A stretch of 64,000 nt of DNA from Theobroma cacao (lineage: Eukaryota; Streptophyta; Magnoliopsida; Malvales; Malvaceae), in assembly GCF_000208745.1 (NCBI RefSeq), contig NC_030859.1, positions 13,124,107 to 13,188,106 on the forward strand, given 5' to 3'. Shown piece after piece: positions 36,041 to 49,025 of this stretch. Position 1 is the first letter of the stretch. Every line of letters starts with the position of its first letter. Both the position numbers and the translations under genes were made by a program. The notes beneath the pieces are model-generated. The model was not told the DNA's origin, did no database searches, and saw nothing but the letters and a program-made list of their open reading frames with translations.

Positions 36041-36981
36041 ATGGCTGATCAACAGGGTGAACAGAAAATCCAAGAGCGTGTAATAGCTGATAATCATTGC
36101 TTAAAGGATTGTGCTGCTCTTTTGGTACAAGGAATTCCATCGAGCATTCGACCAGCTATTCAAGCAAACAGTTTTGAAATCAACCCAACTATCATCAAGA
36201 TGATTCAAACATTAGTTTAGTTTGGGGGTCTTCCAAGTGATGATCCAAATGGCCATATATCAAACTTCATGGAAATTTGTGCCATGTTCAAGCAAACTAG
36301 TGTCACAAATGATGTAATTCGGTTAAGGCTTTTTCCCTTGTCCTTGAGGGATAAAGCTAAGGCATGGCTAAATGCACTCCCTACTGGCTCCATAACAACA
36401 TGGGATGATCTTACTCGAAAATTTCTTGCCAAAATCTTCCCTCCAGCTAAGACAGCAAAAATGTGAAATGACATCATATCATTCATGCAAAAAGATTCAG
36501 AATCATTGTATGAAGCCTGGGAAAGATACAAAAAATTGCTTAGGCATTGTCCCCATCATGGTCTCCCAAAGTGGCTTTAACTGCAAACTTTTTATAATGG
36601 TTTGAGTAGGCATGTTCAAACTACCATTGACACCATTGTGGGAGGAGCTTTAATGGCTAAGTCGTAGATGAGGCATATGATTATTGGAAGAGATGTTTGA
36701 AAAACAACTACCAGTGGCCAACGAAGTGATTAATGCAGAGGAAAGTAGCTGGAATTCATGTTTAGATCCTATGACAACATTGTCCACTCAAGTAGCAACT
36801 TTAACTAAAACTCTTGAATCTTTTAGTACTAATAGTGTGCAAAGTCCTTTTGTAGCTTATGAGTATTGTGGAGATAATCATGCAAGTCATCAGTGTCCAA
36901 GCTCAACAGAGACAATACAATTTATGGGTAATAAACAGCAGAATAACCCCTACTCTAACACTTATAACCCAGGCTTGAGGA
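36041..36981 (+). pseudogene. gag: Athila/Tat-type gag (element K), broken and truncated
   Basis: From ATG 36041 the frame reads a Ty3-gypsy capsid-type protein. Recognisable blocks are the retrotrans_gag core (RLRLFPLSLRDKAKAWLN near 36320-36375, ITTWDDLTRKFLAKIFPP near 36390-36445), SESLYEAWERYK near 36500, and a C-terminal zinc-knuckle-like CGDNHASHQC near 36868-36900, followed by NNPYSNTYNPG. Several in-frame stops (for example near 36218, 36465 and 36577) and a frameshift make it non-functional. The first Cys of the knuckle is Tyr. The gag ends abruptly at 36981, where the copia element begins. Gag would build the cytoplasmic virus-like particle. Family assignment is strong, function dead. 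Confidence 0.85.
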
Positions 36982-38685
36982 TGTTAGTATATGCCCTTGC
37001 GCCAATTAGATTGGTTAAGAAATATATATATATATATATATATATTGTCATTTAATGCATATTTAATCGCATAATTATATGTGAAAGAGGTTTTCCTTCA
37101 TGTTAGTGTAATAATAAGGAGTTATTAAGTACTAATTGGATGAAGCCCATGGAATATAAAGGCCTTGCAAGGGAATGTAAAATTGTTATAATTATGATAT
37201 CACTATGCATCAAAGCCATATTCCTAAAATTGTTCCTGGTCATTATATTGTCAAGATAGGGCATTGACAATGCTCAAAGACTGGTACATGTTAAGCCTCC
37301 TTACTTGGGAAGTAAGCAATCGATCTCATAGATTGAAGTATATGGGATACTTGAGGATAACGTGTAGGTGCTTGTTAAAGAACAAGTTCACTGAACATGA
37401 CCCGCTATGAGAACTCCATTTGGTATTTCACTCAAGTGTCTATGAAAAATATTCTCATGTGATAGTTGTGCAACTAGTCTTTAGACTTGAGACACCAAGT
37501 CATCTTGTATGGGGAATGACATACTTTGATTTCACCCTTACGGGTTTGGAGGCGACCAAATGCCTAAACAGGGTGTTTTTGGGTATGCCATGAAACATGC
37601 GAAGGTGAATGAGTGGTCAAGAGAGGATTCATCACCCCAAGTGATATGAGGGGATGTATCTCACTTGTTCTCAATTCTTGATTAACTTGGATAAAGTCTT
37701 TGGCCAAAGCATGATGAATTTGAGAAAAGTTAGTTTCCTAAATTCATAACGTTAGTCATGAATTATGAGAACTACTATGGAATGTTATAAGTAGACACTG
37801 AGCCATGCTTAATGACATATTCGGGATATTTGATGAAATGAACGTATTGCACTGAGAGGCTTATCAATGAAGGGCTTTGTCAAATTCTTTAATTGACTCT
37901 CTAACATTTGGGTGGTCATGATGTATTGCTAGATGCCACTCATGATCTATAAATATAAATTAATTATCAAATTGATATTTGATTATGATTTATATTTATT
38001 GCTAACATGTTAGAAGCCTAATGGGTCACACACATTAAGTGACATGATTGAGATTAAATAAGGATAATTAATTAAGTTAGACTTAATTGAAAGAGACCAA
38101 AATAAAGTGAGAAATTAATTAAGTTTTCATATACTTAATTAAATTAAAATACAACTGTTGTATTTAGGTTAAAAACTAGTTTGGCTATATAAATATATTA
38201 TATTAGCAAACTAGAAATATAAGCCTCCAAACCACTGATAAGTTGTTTCATAAAATAAGAAAAGAAAATTAGTTTTCTTTGTCTGACAAAAATAAGATTC
38301 AGTAAGAATTTTTTGGTCCTTTTGTTTTAGAAACAATACTTGCTAGCAAAAGTAAAAATCCTACCTTTGAGAAGGTCTTATTCAATCACTGTGTGGATTA
38401 CTGTTAGAGGCCAAACACTTGGGTGGCTAAAGATTTGACAAATCCTAAAGGTGAAGAAGCAAAGATTTGGATTTAATTGGCTCTTGATTACGATATCCAG
38501 AGCAAGGTATGTAACTCTTAAACTTATGAATGTTCATTATTAATCAAAAAGTTACATGAAAACACAAACATTGATCCTGTAGGATTCGACTGTTTCTCTG
38601 ATTAAAGATTATCTTATTTTTTTGTTGCGTTACTATTTTAATTATTGATTATTTTCATGTTTGAGCATAAGGTCGAATCCCAGCA
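36982..38685 (+). mobile_element. 5' LTR of Ty1-copia element
   Basis: It starts TGTTAGTATATGCCC inside the K gag and ends CCCAGCA at 38685, one base before a Met-tRNA primer site. Its first 565 bp align with 48460-49025, the 3' LTR; by eye I count roughly 28 substitutions (about 5 percent), so the insertion is not recent. It holds a TA tract at 37022-37046. Confidence 0.88.
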
Positions 38686-38686
38686 G

Positions 38687-38699
38687 TGGTATTAGAGCC
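38687..38699 (+). other. Primer-binding site (initiator Met tRNA)
   Basis: TGGTATTAGAGCC follows the 5' LTR by one base and differs at one position from TGGTATCAGAGCC, the copia site complementary to initiator Met tRNA. Confidence 0.9.
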
Positions 38700-41045
38700 T
38701 TTGTTTGATGTTTTGCATGTAATTTGCATGCTTGATTCTTGGTGATAATCAATAGGATTGATTTGTGTGTTGATTTGGTATATATCAATTTTAAAGGCTT
38801 TCTTAAAAATTTGTTTTTCTATTTTAATTCAAATCTGGACAGCAAGTAATTAATTCATTAAAACATGTTTTAAAAGGTTTAAGATCATGTTTAGTTGAAG
38901 AATTAATGAATGGATTAAAAGGCTTGCAAAGCCAAGTTAAAACCAAATAGTTTTGAGGTGTTTTGGGAACTAATGTGCCAATTATTTTTACTAACATTGG
39001 GTAAGTGTTTTGAGCAGTTTTTAATTATTAAAAATTAGTTTTATCAAATTAAATTGCTGCATGTTTCAGCTAGACTTGATTTAGTATGAAAAAGGTTCAT
39101 AAAAATCATGTTTTCGAGTCCTAAAACAACAAAGATTCAATGCAGAAAATTTTGGACAGCTATGATCAATTTTGGTGGCTTAATTCTTCATGAATTTTGT
39201 GTTTAATTGTTAAACACACTTGCTGGAAATTTCCAGCAGCTTTTTCATGAGTTTGACTCATGATTTATGGAGTTTTAAGAGCACTTAAATACCATCTATT
39301 TTAATTTTGGGTGATCCATAAAAAAAAAAATAGGAAATTGTTTCCTACTTTAAAAGCAATTCCTAAAATTAAGGATAGAATTTTAATTTTGGGTGATTCA
39401 TAAAAAATAGGAAATTATTTCCCACTTTAAAAGGAGTTCCTAAAATTAAAGATAGTATTTTGATTTGGGAAATTCATAGGAAATAGTTTTCTACTTTAAA
39501 AGAAATTCCTAAAGTTAAATGATAGCATTGAACTTTCCTTAAAATTTTGGTTTGACTAAAAGTTTCTAAAATTTGTTAAGTGACCATTTAGGTAACTTAA
39601 ACAACATACAATTTAGGAAACTAATCCATGTTCTAAATGTTAGAAATTAAAATGTTGTCTTAGATATATTTTAGGAAGTTTACCTAAAAAAAAATGGTTT
39701 CCAAAATTAAAAGGAGTTTTAATCATGGAAAGAATTAAAATGGAAAGTCTTAAAATGGAAAGTTTTATTTCGATGAATTTCTATTAAGAAATAAGAAGTA
39801 AAAGGTTCACTTTAAGTGTTTTGAAATTGGAAATTTCTTAAACACTAAATTGAAATAAAACAATACCAAATAATTTGAGTTTTGCACTTTAAGTGAATTA
39901 ATTGATGCTTTTCTCAAATAACACACAAGATCACCAAGTAATATTGAGCTTGCATTTATTTCTATGCTTTTGATTATGATTATAAAGCATGAGGATGATT
40001 ATGGACTTAGACCTTAGAAGATTAGGTCATGGATGGTTAAATTTATTTCTCTTGGTATCTATTTGAAAATAGGGTCTGCGCACCCTACCTTATCTCTATT
40101 TTCTCTGGATTGTAAAATTCTTTTCTCACTTAACTCCCCTCGAATGTAACTCGAGGTTTCTTGATTATAAAATATAATTAGTTACATCAAAGTGTAAAAC
40201 TATGGTTAGATAGAAAAATTTTTACAATTTGAAGATAGAGATCCAAAGGCGCCATGGAGATTCAAGGAGATTACAAGCAAAGGTTGTAGATGATGTTTGT
40301 GTAAATCCCCTAGGAATTTGACCAACTAATTTCCTTAATGGCTCGAGGAAATTAGAATTAGTAAAGTCCATAATCATCCTAGTAGTTGGCATGAGATAGA
40401 TTTATTTTCAGTATATATATATATATATATGATATATATGAAATACGATAAATGCTATGTATGTTAACGATGCCAAATCAATGAGACCTTAATTAATGAA
40501 TTAATAAATAAAATCCTTTATTAAAATATTTAGTCAAAAGTTGCCTTCCACTATATAACAAGATAACTAGGCTGCTCTTTTAATTTGAGGCTTGTTGAGT
40601 CACTCAAGGCCAAACTTTTACACGAGTACGTTTGAGTTATTGGTGGGTCTTACTCAACTAGTACCATGTTGTTCAAATGTGTCACACATGACCACATAGT
40701 ATTAGAGGCATAGTTAGGCAAAATATATATGATATATTTAGACAAAGAGTTGTCACCTAACTGATCTAGGAGTTGTATAAGATACAATTGATAAGCTAAG
40801 TTATCTACCTAATTAGTTTCATTATGGCTTGTTGAGTCACTCAAGGTCATGGTGGGATGAAAAGGGTCCTAGTTAAATAAGAAGTTTAAAGGTTAAATTT
40901 CTCGAAATAGTAGAGGAGGGCTATTTTTTGAATAAAATATTGAGAATAATCATATAAGATTCTAAAACCTTGTCTTTATGAATATATAATTTACGTTAAT
41001 GACTAATAATCATATATGTTGATTTATATAGGATATAAATCTATC
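38700..41045 (+). mobile_element. Untranslated leader of the copia element
   Basis: About 2.3 kb between primer site and gag start, without open frames. It contains a short tandem repeat at 39299-39525 and a TA tract at about 40411-40430. A long leader is common in this kind of copia element. Confidence 0.6.
39299..39525 (+). repeat. About 85-bp tandem repeat in the copia leader
   Basis: Three units carry TTTTAATTTTGGGTGAT, ATAGGAAAT and TTTCCTACTTTAAAAG modules, each ending AATTCCTAAAATTAA. Confidence 0.75.
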
Positions 41046-41277
41046 ATGGCGAATAGTTTGTCACTTAGAAGCATACTTGATGCAAACAAGTTGACAGGCC
41101 CAAATTTCATTGACTGATTTCGCAATATCAAGATTATCTTGAAACAAGGGAAAAAAGCTTATGTCCTAGATGGTCTTGTGCCCGAGGTACCTAGCGATGA
41201 TGCTACAAATGAGGAAAAAGAGGCCTATAGAGTTTACATGGATGATCTCAATCAAGCCACATGTGTGATGCTAACTA
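41046..41277 (+). pseudogene. gag: Ty1-copia gag, N-terminal part
   Basis: ATG 41046 opens a copia gag beginning MANSLSLRSILDANKLTGPN, with the downstream KQGKKAYVLDG and MDDLNQATCVML blocks that mark this gag family. One in-frame stop (TGA near 41117) replaces the expected Trp. The frame is cut at 41277 by a 4.9-kb solo LTR and continues at 46194 with the residues that belong next. In a live element gag forms the particle that packages element RNA. Confidence 0.88.
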
Positions 41278-41667
41278 TGTGAGAATTCGACCCTTATAGG
41301 CTTGTAACTAGGTGTAGACGCAATAACCCAAGCTATGGGTAATTTCGTCATTTCTTTAGTGAGCCTCTAGAAGTATGCTTTCAAACATTTTTAAGGCTTA
41401 AGTAGGCCTAAGGCATAAATGAATGATGAAAATAAGGATTAAATGACAAAGGAAATAAAAATAATGATGATTTCCAAAGTAGGGGCAAAATGGTCATTTT
41501 TCATCTCGAGTCAATTTTAAGTTTTCGTGAACCCGAGTATTTCTATACTATTATGGACCTTGTCCCAATGTCAAAAGAGTAAAAGGATTGCACCAAAGAT
41601 TGGTGCAGAACAAGCTAACTTTTTAAGGGCATTTTCGTAATTTAAGTAGAGTTAGATAAGCTTGAGC

Positions 41668-41675
41668 TATAAATA
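41668..41675 (+). promoter_or_regulatory. LTR promoter TATAAATA
   Basis: Exactly 390 bp from the LTR 5' end, as in other copies of this subtype (44020, 56788, and 52837-52844 on the minus strand). Confidence 0.6.
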
Positions 41676-44019
41676 TCATCTTTCAGCAGCTTCTTCTCAC
41701 ATTTCCAATAGCTTCTTCTTCTTTTTCCTTCTTCCCTCTCACGTTTCTTCATCCTCCATGGGATTTCTCTTCAAGCTTCCATAACTTTCTCAAGCTAGCT
41801 CCACTTTTCATGCTTTTGTGCACCCTTTCATAGAACCTTTGTGCTCTTTCACTCTTTCACTTTAGAACCCTTGAAAAGTCTTACTTCCATATTTTCTCTC
41901 ACTAGATACGTGTTTTAGAGAGAGAAAGAAGGAGTTTCTATAATAGCTTGAAAATTATTAGATAAAATTTCAAATTTACAAAGCTACCAAGGTGAGTAGT
42001 GAATTAAACTTTATTTTTTTTAGTTGTTGATAATGTCTAGTAATTTGATTTGTGAGTGTTTATTGTTGAGATTGTTTAATCATTTTTAGTGTTACTAGAG
42101 TAGTGCAAATAATAGCCATTGAATGGTAGTTGGATGCTAGTAGGAATGGACTAGTAGAACTCAATTTAGAAAATAGCTTTGGAATAGTATTAATGCCATG
42201 TTGGGTTGATGGTGATGATGCTAATGTGATGATAAGTTCCAAAGAAGCCCCACCACCCCATTTGGACCATTAGAGGAAGTTAGAGTTGAGTAAAGATTTA
42301 ACGAATACTAGTGAGTGAACTTGCATTTCAAAATTGTTTTGGGAATGTGAATGTATTTGCACAAAACATTTCAATGATTTTATCTAACTTTTCCTTAAAA
42401 ATCTACCAAGGGAACAAGCCTTTGGTGAATGTTTCTATCTTGTAAAAGTGTGCCATATAATGGTTCATGTGTTATCACAATATGTTGATATGTATAATAT
42501 GCATTGGATGTTTTTCTTTATGTGATAATGATGACCCAGCTATGTGCGTGTGGCAATGGACATGAGCTTATGATGGTGGGATGGTATACATGATGATGTG
42601 TATATATATATATATATATAAATGTGTGTTATAGAAAGTTCATGAGTATGATATATGGTTGTAATACATGTGAATCTTGTATATTAAACCTTGAGAATTT
42701 CTAAGCATGTTCAAGTTGATTTTGTCTTCGCAGCTAAATGGCCTTTCCTTGAGAGAATGAAAATTTGTTGTTGGTGTCCTGTTTCTCGCTGCAGCGAAAA
42801 ACTCTCAAGTTTGGAGGGTTATACTGGCCTGGTTCTCGTTGCAGTGAAAAACTTTCTGTCCTGCATGCTACCTTAGTTGATTGCTGTCCTATTTGCCATT
42901 TTAGTAACACCATAGTTGATCATGGATTCCCAACATTAAGGAATTTATTTAATTAAGTTTAAGATGAGGGGTTTTAGAGAAAAACCCTCATCCAGTTGAT
43001 AATTTGAGCCAAATTTCGTTGCAACGAGAATGCCTTTCCGCTGCAGCGAGGACCCCGTCATTTTACTTGACTTGACTTGCATGAATACTATTAAAGTTTT
43101 CACTCTTCAAATCTTTTGTTGTGCATGGACCTTTTCGTCAAGTGATTAACTCATTAAGGGTTTAATGAGGGGATTTAATAAGAACTAAACTAAATTGCAT
43201 TGTTTTTGAAATAAGTGCATCATTATTTCTTTAAACGTTCCTTATTGTTTGCTCGTTCCCTTCCTTTGTTCACTCGTTGGGTTTATAGTCACCGTTTTCA
43301 ACTTCATGTTTTCAAATCAAGAGGTAGCTAGTAACTAGGTCGAGGTGTCCTCGTAGATTTGTATCCTTTGTAGGTATCTTGGCATTCCGTAGCCGCACCT
43401 ACCCCTTGGTCACTCCGCTGGAAGCCCAGAGTCATTTTTGTTGTAAATACGTACATGTAATATAAAGTACTAAGATGTATGCCTTAGACCTTATATGTAT
43501 ATTTTGATTGGTAATGCCACGACGAGTTGGCAATCGTTACCAATATTTCGAATTGAAATTATGAAATGACTTTAGCAATTTTGATGAAATGATAAACAGG
43601 TCATATAGATAGGCTTGTTTGGGCTTAATTGTGATACCCCAGCTTCTATAGGCTTGTAACCAAGTATAGATGTAATAATATGAGCTAGGAGTAGTTTCGT
43701 CATTTTCTCTAATAAGCTTTCAGAAGAAAGTTTTATGATATTTTAAGGCCTAAATAGGCATAAAACAGTATAACTGATGTGTGCTGATGAAAACACGAAG
43801 AAAACTAAAAGTTTCAACAATTTTCATAACAGGGGCAAAATGGTCATTTTTCAGCTCGGGTTAAAATTTTAAGTTTTTATGAACCCCGAGCATGTTTAGA
43901 CCATTATGGATATTGTCTCAGTGTTAAAAGAGCAAAAAGATTGCATAAAAGAATGAAGGAGAGTAAGTTAATTAGTGGAGGGGTATTTTCATAATTTCAA
44001 AAGAAAAGATAAGATTGCC

Positions 44020-44027
44020 TATAAATA
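44020..44027 (+). promoter_or_regulatory. LTR promoter TATAAATA
   Basis: CTATAAATACC, 390 bp from the 5' end of the inner LTR, followed by CTTCTTC-rich leader sequence typical of a plant transcription start region. Confidence 0.6.
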
Positions 44028-45219
44028 CCTTGAATTTCCAGCAGCTTCTTGAATTTTCCAGCAGCTGATCTTCTTCTTCCCTTCTCCTCTCTCACGTTTC
44101 TTCAAACTCCATGGAAGCTTGATTTTCAAACTTCCACAACTTTCTCTCTCTAGCTCCAATTTTCATGCTTTTGGTGCACCCTTCCATAAACTCTTGTGCT
44201 ATTTCATCTTCTCACTTCAAAAACCTTGAAATATCTTGTTTTCGTACTTTCTCTCACTAGTTGGGCATTCTAGAGAGAGAAAAAGAAAATCACTCCATTA
44301 ATTTGAAAGCTATTGGAAGAGAATCCAACTATGAAGGAACCCTAGGGTGAGTGATGCGCCAAGTTTGATTTTTAGCTACAGAAAATGGCTAGTAATTGTG
44401 ATTTATGAGCTGTTTTATTGTTTAGTATGTTCATTACTTTTTAGTGATTAAGATAGTAAACATAGATAGCTATCTAAAGTGGCAATTGAAAACTAGCTAA
44501 GAGATACCTTTTAGAGTTCATAGTGTGTAAATTAATCTATTGTTTATGTTAATGTGATCCTAGGTTTAAGGAAGCACCATCATTCCAATTGGATCATTAG
44601 GGAAATTTGAGTCAACTAAAGGTTCTATAATCAATTGGTGAGTGGACTACCTTCAAAACTGATTTTGGGAATATGATGGATTTGACAAAGTGTTTGAATG
44701 ATTTTATACAATTTTTGATGAAAATGAATGCCTTGGGAACAAGCTTTTGAAAAAAGGTTTATGTTATGAAATGTGATTATTATGGATTTCTATGTGGCTG
44801 CGTTATGTTGATATACATATATGCTTGAGTATAATGTAGTGTAATTATATTGACTCGGCTATGTGCTAGTAGGGAGTGCGCATAAGCCGAGGATGACCCA
44901 GTTATGTGCGAGTAGGGAGTGTGCATAACCCAGTGATGACCCAGCCATGTGCGAGTAGGGAGTGCGCATGAGCTGGTGATGATGATGATGGGATGGTGTT
45001 ATGATGATGATGGGTATATATGTATGTATATATATATATATATATATGTAAATATGTGTGTTATAGGAAATTGATCGATAATGGGTTATGGTTGTAATGC
45101 ATGTGAAACTTGACATGTTAAACCTTGAGAAATTGTTATGTGTTTTCATGTTAGTTTGGACCTTTTGGCAGAGTGGTTTTTCCTTTGGGAGAAAGGTAAA
45201 TTTTGCATTGATGCCCTAT

Positions 45220-45490
45220 ATTTCGCTGCAGCGAGAATGATTCTCGCTGCAGAGAGAAACTCTCGGATTTGGAGGGGTACACTAGCCGGAAACTCGCTAT
45301 AGTGAGAATGACACTGTAGCTTCTCGCTGCAGCGAAATGCATTCTCGTTGTAGCGAGAAACTTTCTGTTTTCTGGTTTGCAATTTCGTTGCAGTGAGAAA
45401 CATTTTGTTTCTGGGCAGAAATTAAATCCCAACGTCACCACAATGAAAATTCGTTCTCGCTGCAGCGAGAATGCTTTTTCGCTACAGCGA
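45220..45490. repeat. CTCGCTGCAGCGAG palindrome cluster
   Basis: About eight exact or decayed copies of TTCTCGCTGCAGCGAGAA in 270 bp, in both half-site orientations. This is the small, unexpanded version of the array at 58078-63135. Confidence 0.85.
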
Positions 45491-46193
45491 AGATTTGTTG
45501 TCGTATTTGACTTTCTTGTGTAATACTGAAGCTTTTATTCTTCAAATGGTTTGTTATGTATGGGTTACTGACTTTCAAATGATTAATCATTTAAAGGCTT
45601 GATGAGGGGTTTTTAATAAGAATAGAAACAAATTGCATTGTTTTGAAAAAGAATGCATCATGATTTTATTAAAGATTCCTTATGGTATGCTTGTTCCCTT
45701 CCTTGTTCACTCACTGGGTTTATACTCACCATTTTTAACTTCATGTTTTCAGATCACGAGGCAGCCGGTAACTAAGATGAGGTGTCCTTGTAGACTTATA
45801 TCCATCTTTTGGGTAGGTGTCTAGGCATTCAGTAACTGTACATTCGTCCGAGTCCCTCCATTGGAAGTCAAGTCTTCTTTTTGAGATGTATAGGCGAACC
45901 TAATGTACATTATTGGAATACATGTTGTAGACAATGTATGTAAATAATAAATGAGAAATGCCAATACGAGTTGGCAATGTTTATTACTATTTTGATTTAA
46001 AGTTATAATTTGTGACTTAGCGATATTTGATGGAATGATGAGTAGGATAAATCGATAGGCTTGCTTGGGCTTAATAGACTACGTTTATTGGGCCCTTGCG
46101 CCGGTCATGGCCTGAAAATTTGGGTCGTGACATTAGTGGGCTACGTCCATTAGGCCCATGCACCGGTCATGGTCCGAAAATTAGGTCGTGACA

Positions 46194-46862
46194 GTCTAGT
46201 ATGGCTCCAAATCTTCAAAAGCAACATGAAGCTATGAATGCTCAGGATATTATCCTAAACCTTAGAGAAATGTTCGATAAAGAAAATCGCACATAGGGAT
46301 TTGACATTTCAAGGGAATTGTTTCGATGTAAGATGTCTAAGGGAAGCCCAGTAAGGCGTCATGTGCTTAAGATGATAGGATATATCACTCGACTTGAGTA
46401 GTTAGGTTGGGTTATCGATCATGATTTGAGCATAGACCTTATACTTTCTTCACTACCAGAGAGCTATTCACAGTTTGTGTAAAACTTCAACATGAATAAG
46501 ATTGAGGTAACCCTTTCAGGCTTATTGAATATGCTCACACAAGCTGAGAACACCATTGCAAAGGAGAAGCCTAAACTTCATCTTGTCTCTTCTAAGAAAA
46601 ATAAAAATAAGAAAAAAAAATTTCTAAGAAAGCCAAGGATGAAAACGCATCGACTTCAAAAGGTATAAAGCCTATTGGCGGAGTGAATAAGGACAAGGAC
46701 AATGACAAATGCCATTTCTGTGGCAAACTAGGGCATTGGAGGTGCAATTGCAAGGATTATCTTGAATCCATCAAAGGGAAGAAACAAAAGGAAGCTTCCA
46801 CATCAAGTATGAATCATATGATGATTTATTTTTCACTACTTGGTATATGATACCTTACTCTT
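46194..46862 (+). pseudogene. gag: Ty1-copia gag, C-terminal part
   Basis: It continues the gag with MAPNLQKQHEAMNAQDI, LNLREMFDKENRT, HVLKMIGYI, SIDLILSSLPESYSQFV and NFNMNKIEVTLSGLLNML, then a lysine-rich linker and a nucleocapsid zinc knuckle CHFCGKLGHWRCNC at 46710-46751 (C-x2-C-x4-H-x4-C, all four ligands present). There are several in-frame stops and a shift in the lysine run near 46610. No protease or polymerase follows. Confidence 0.87.
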
Positions 46863-48459
46863 TATTAATGGTTTTAATATGTATGACATATTGAAGGAAC
46901 TAATGACAAGGAGCAGTGAAGAATAGGATCATGAAGGGGACAACCTAAGTTGATGGTGATCAAGCTTGTCAACCTAGATTAGATTATGGAACAACAAATA
47001 ATTTTAGAACATTGAATGTTTTCATGACATGATTGTCAAGATGAGATGTTTTTGGGTTTTGGACCTATGGCTAAATATTTATTTTATGTTTAGGAAACAT
47101 AGATTTATATTTTGCTAGTATGAGATGCTTAGCTTATATATATATATATTTATATATTTACATTACATCTCATTTTATTTTGGAATTGTTCTAAATTATT
47201 TATCCTTAAAGTATAACCTTGCATTTATGATAATCAATACTAAGTCATAATGATAAGATTATTGTGATATTATTTTTCTTTTGATTATGAATCAAAAGGA
47301 AGTTAATGAGTTGACTTAGGTAAAATTGAGTCATAACTCAATAAATTCATAATAGGATTATGAACATATTTAGTTAAGGAGCATTCTTAATGAAATCATG
47401 GATCTAAATTAAGATTGCTTAGAACTAAATAGCAATTGATTATCATATTGAATTCATAAGAGATGAATTACAAAGCATTCCAAACCTAATTAATCACATA
47501 AACTAACCTTTGAGAGGATTTCATCGCAAAACCAATGACATATAAGTATGCATAAAAGTTATAGATATAACACCCCAAAGAAAAGTAAATAAGTTTACTT
47601 TGCAATATTTCTATACATGATAGAAATAGTGGGAGCCAATGACACTTTTAAAAGTCAAAGGTTATGAAATTATGAAATCCAATAGATAAGATCTATGCAC
47701 AAAAATTGATTTAATGGCATGCATAAAGATGCATAATTCATGAGATGAATCCATTAAATACAAACCATTAGTAGGATGCATATTGATGCACTACTCATGT
47801 AAGATGAGTGTACTAAATAATCCAATATGAATGATTAGATAATAATCTCTATTCAATGTAATAAATTCAAAATAGTTGAATACAGTGAATAAGATAAACA
47901 TATTTTGTGCGCATCATAAGGTTAGTGGGAGTAAGATAAATTACTCATTAAAAGTGTATAAGATACATTTACCAGTCTAAGAAAAAAAATGGGACTAAAG
48001 AGTTAGAGCCTAAAAAGGGATTCAACAAAAGAATTTAGGATTACATGTTAAAGGAGTTTAACATAGAGAGAATCCTAAATGTTTAAAGTGATATAAAGTC
48101 ATGATTGAGTATTTATATTGGACTGGTTCCAAAACAAGAGATAACTGCATGATTATATCGATAATCAGATACAAATCTTTTGTTTAGGCTACAAAATAGG
48201 AGATATTTGGATCATTGGTTAAATGAATCAATAAATGATTCCGAGTTGTTAAAGTAACAACAAGAGCCATAATAATGGAATCAAGCTCTCGTTGTGATCT
48301 AAATTAGTATTTTGATTATGACAATGGAGATTGTCAAACATATAAATTAACAAATTCTCAAATATTACAATTTGAGTTGTCCCAGTAGAGACACAATTGC
48401 TAAGTGAAAGAGTTTGATATTGGATATGTTAGCAATTGACTCAAGTGCAAGTGGGAGAT
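46863..48459 (+). mobile_element. Degraded copia interior lacking pol
   Basis: Only about 1.6 kb separates the gag from the 3' LTR, whereas a full copia pol needs about 3.5 kb. I see no integrase, reverse transcriptase or RNase H motifs. The segment ends with a polypurine tract CAAGTGGGAGA at 48449-48459. Confidence 0.7.
48449..48459 (+). other. Polypurine tract of the copia element
   Basis: CAAGTGGGAGA abuts the 3' LTR start TGTTGGTATATTCCC at 48460. Such GTGGGAGA tracts are typical of plant copia second-strand priming. Confidence 0.75.
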
Positions 48460-49025
48460 TGTTGGTATATTCCCTTGCGCTAATTGGATTGGTCAAGAAA
48501 TATATATATTGTCATTTAATGCATATTTAATCGCATAATTATATGTGATAGAGGTTTTCCTTCATGTTAGTGCAATAATAAGGAGTTATTAAGTACTAAT
48601 TGGATGAAGCCCATGGAATATAAAGGCCTTGCAAGGGAATTGTAAAATTGTTACAATTATAAGATCACTATGCATCAAAGCCATATTCCTAAAATTGTTC
48701 CTGGTCATTGTATTGTCAAGACAGGGCATTGACAATGCTCAAAGACTGATACATGTTAAGCCTTCTTACTTGGGAAGTAAGCAATCGATCTCATAGATTG
48801 AAGTATATGGGATACTTGGGGATAACGTGTAGGTGCTTGTTAAAGAACAAGTTCACTAAACATGACCCGCTATGAGAACTCCATTTGGTATTTCACTCAA
48901 GTGTCTATGGAAAATGTTCTCATGTGATAGTCGTGCAACTATTCCTTAGACTTAAGACACCAAGTCATCTTGTATGGGGAATGACATACTTTGATTTCAC
49001 CCTTACAGATTTAGAGGTGACCAAA
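48460..49025 (+). mobile_element. 3' LTR of the copia element, truncated
   Basis: It aligns with the first 565 bp of the 5' LTR and stops at GACCAAA, where the 5' LTR continues ATGCCTAAACAGG. The following TGACAAAG fits the edge of the inserted Athila-type element J, so CCAAA (49021-49025) may be its target duplication. Confidence 0.8.

Larger units (their letters stand above)
43630..46132 (+). mobile_element. Family A solo LTR nested in another family A LTR
   Basis: It begins TGTGATACCCC and ends GGGTCGTGACA, 2503 bp. TTAAT (43625-43629) and TTAGT (46133-46137) are a duplication with one change, and the uninterrupted sequence TTAGT is seen at this site in other family A copies. It contains TATAAATA at 44020-44027, a donor-like GGTGAGT at 44346, the 42-bp repeats (44860-44990), GCTGCAGC palindromes at 45220-45490 and an acceptor-like TTTTCAG at 45746-45752. 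Confidence 0.9.
41278..46193 (+). mobile_element. Family A solo LTR splitting the copia gag
   Basis: It begins TGTGAGAATTCG and ends AGGTCGTGACA. Flanks are AACTA at 41273-41277 and GTCTA at 46194-46198, a duplication with two changes; continuity of the gag frame confirms the insertion point. Net length after removing the inner LTR is about 2.41 kb. TATAAATA is at 41668-41675 (390 bp in) and AAGGTGAGT near 41990. The splice-acceptor-like AG is lost (TTTTCAAATCAAG near 43310). Confidence 0.87.

Noticed and set aside
35813..36981. Endogenous pararetrovirus or other integrated virus
   Set aside because: The LTR end, Asp-tRNA type primer site and gag blocks match Athila/Tat Ty3-gypsy retrotransposons; no viral movement or coat protein is seen.
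42060..42242. Short frames in the LTR between 41278 and 46193 as genes
   Set aside because: All lie in LTR sequence shared with other copies where the frames are broken.
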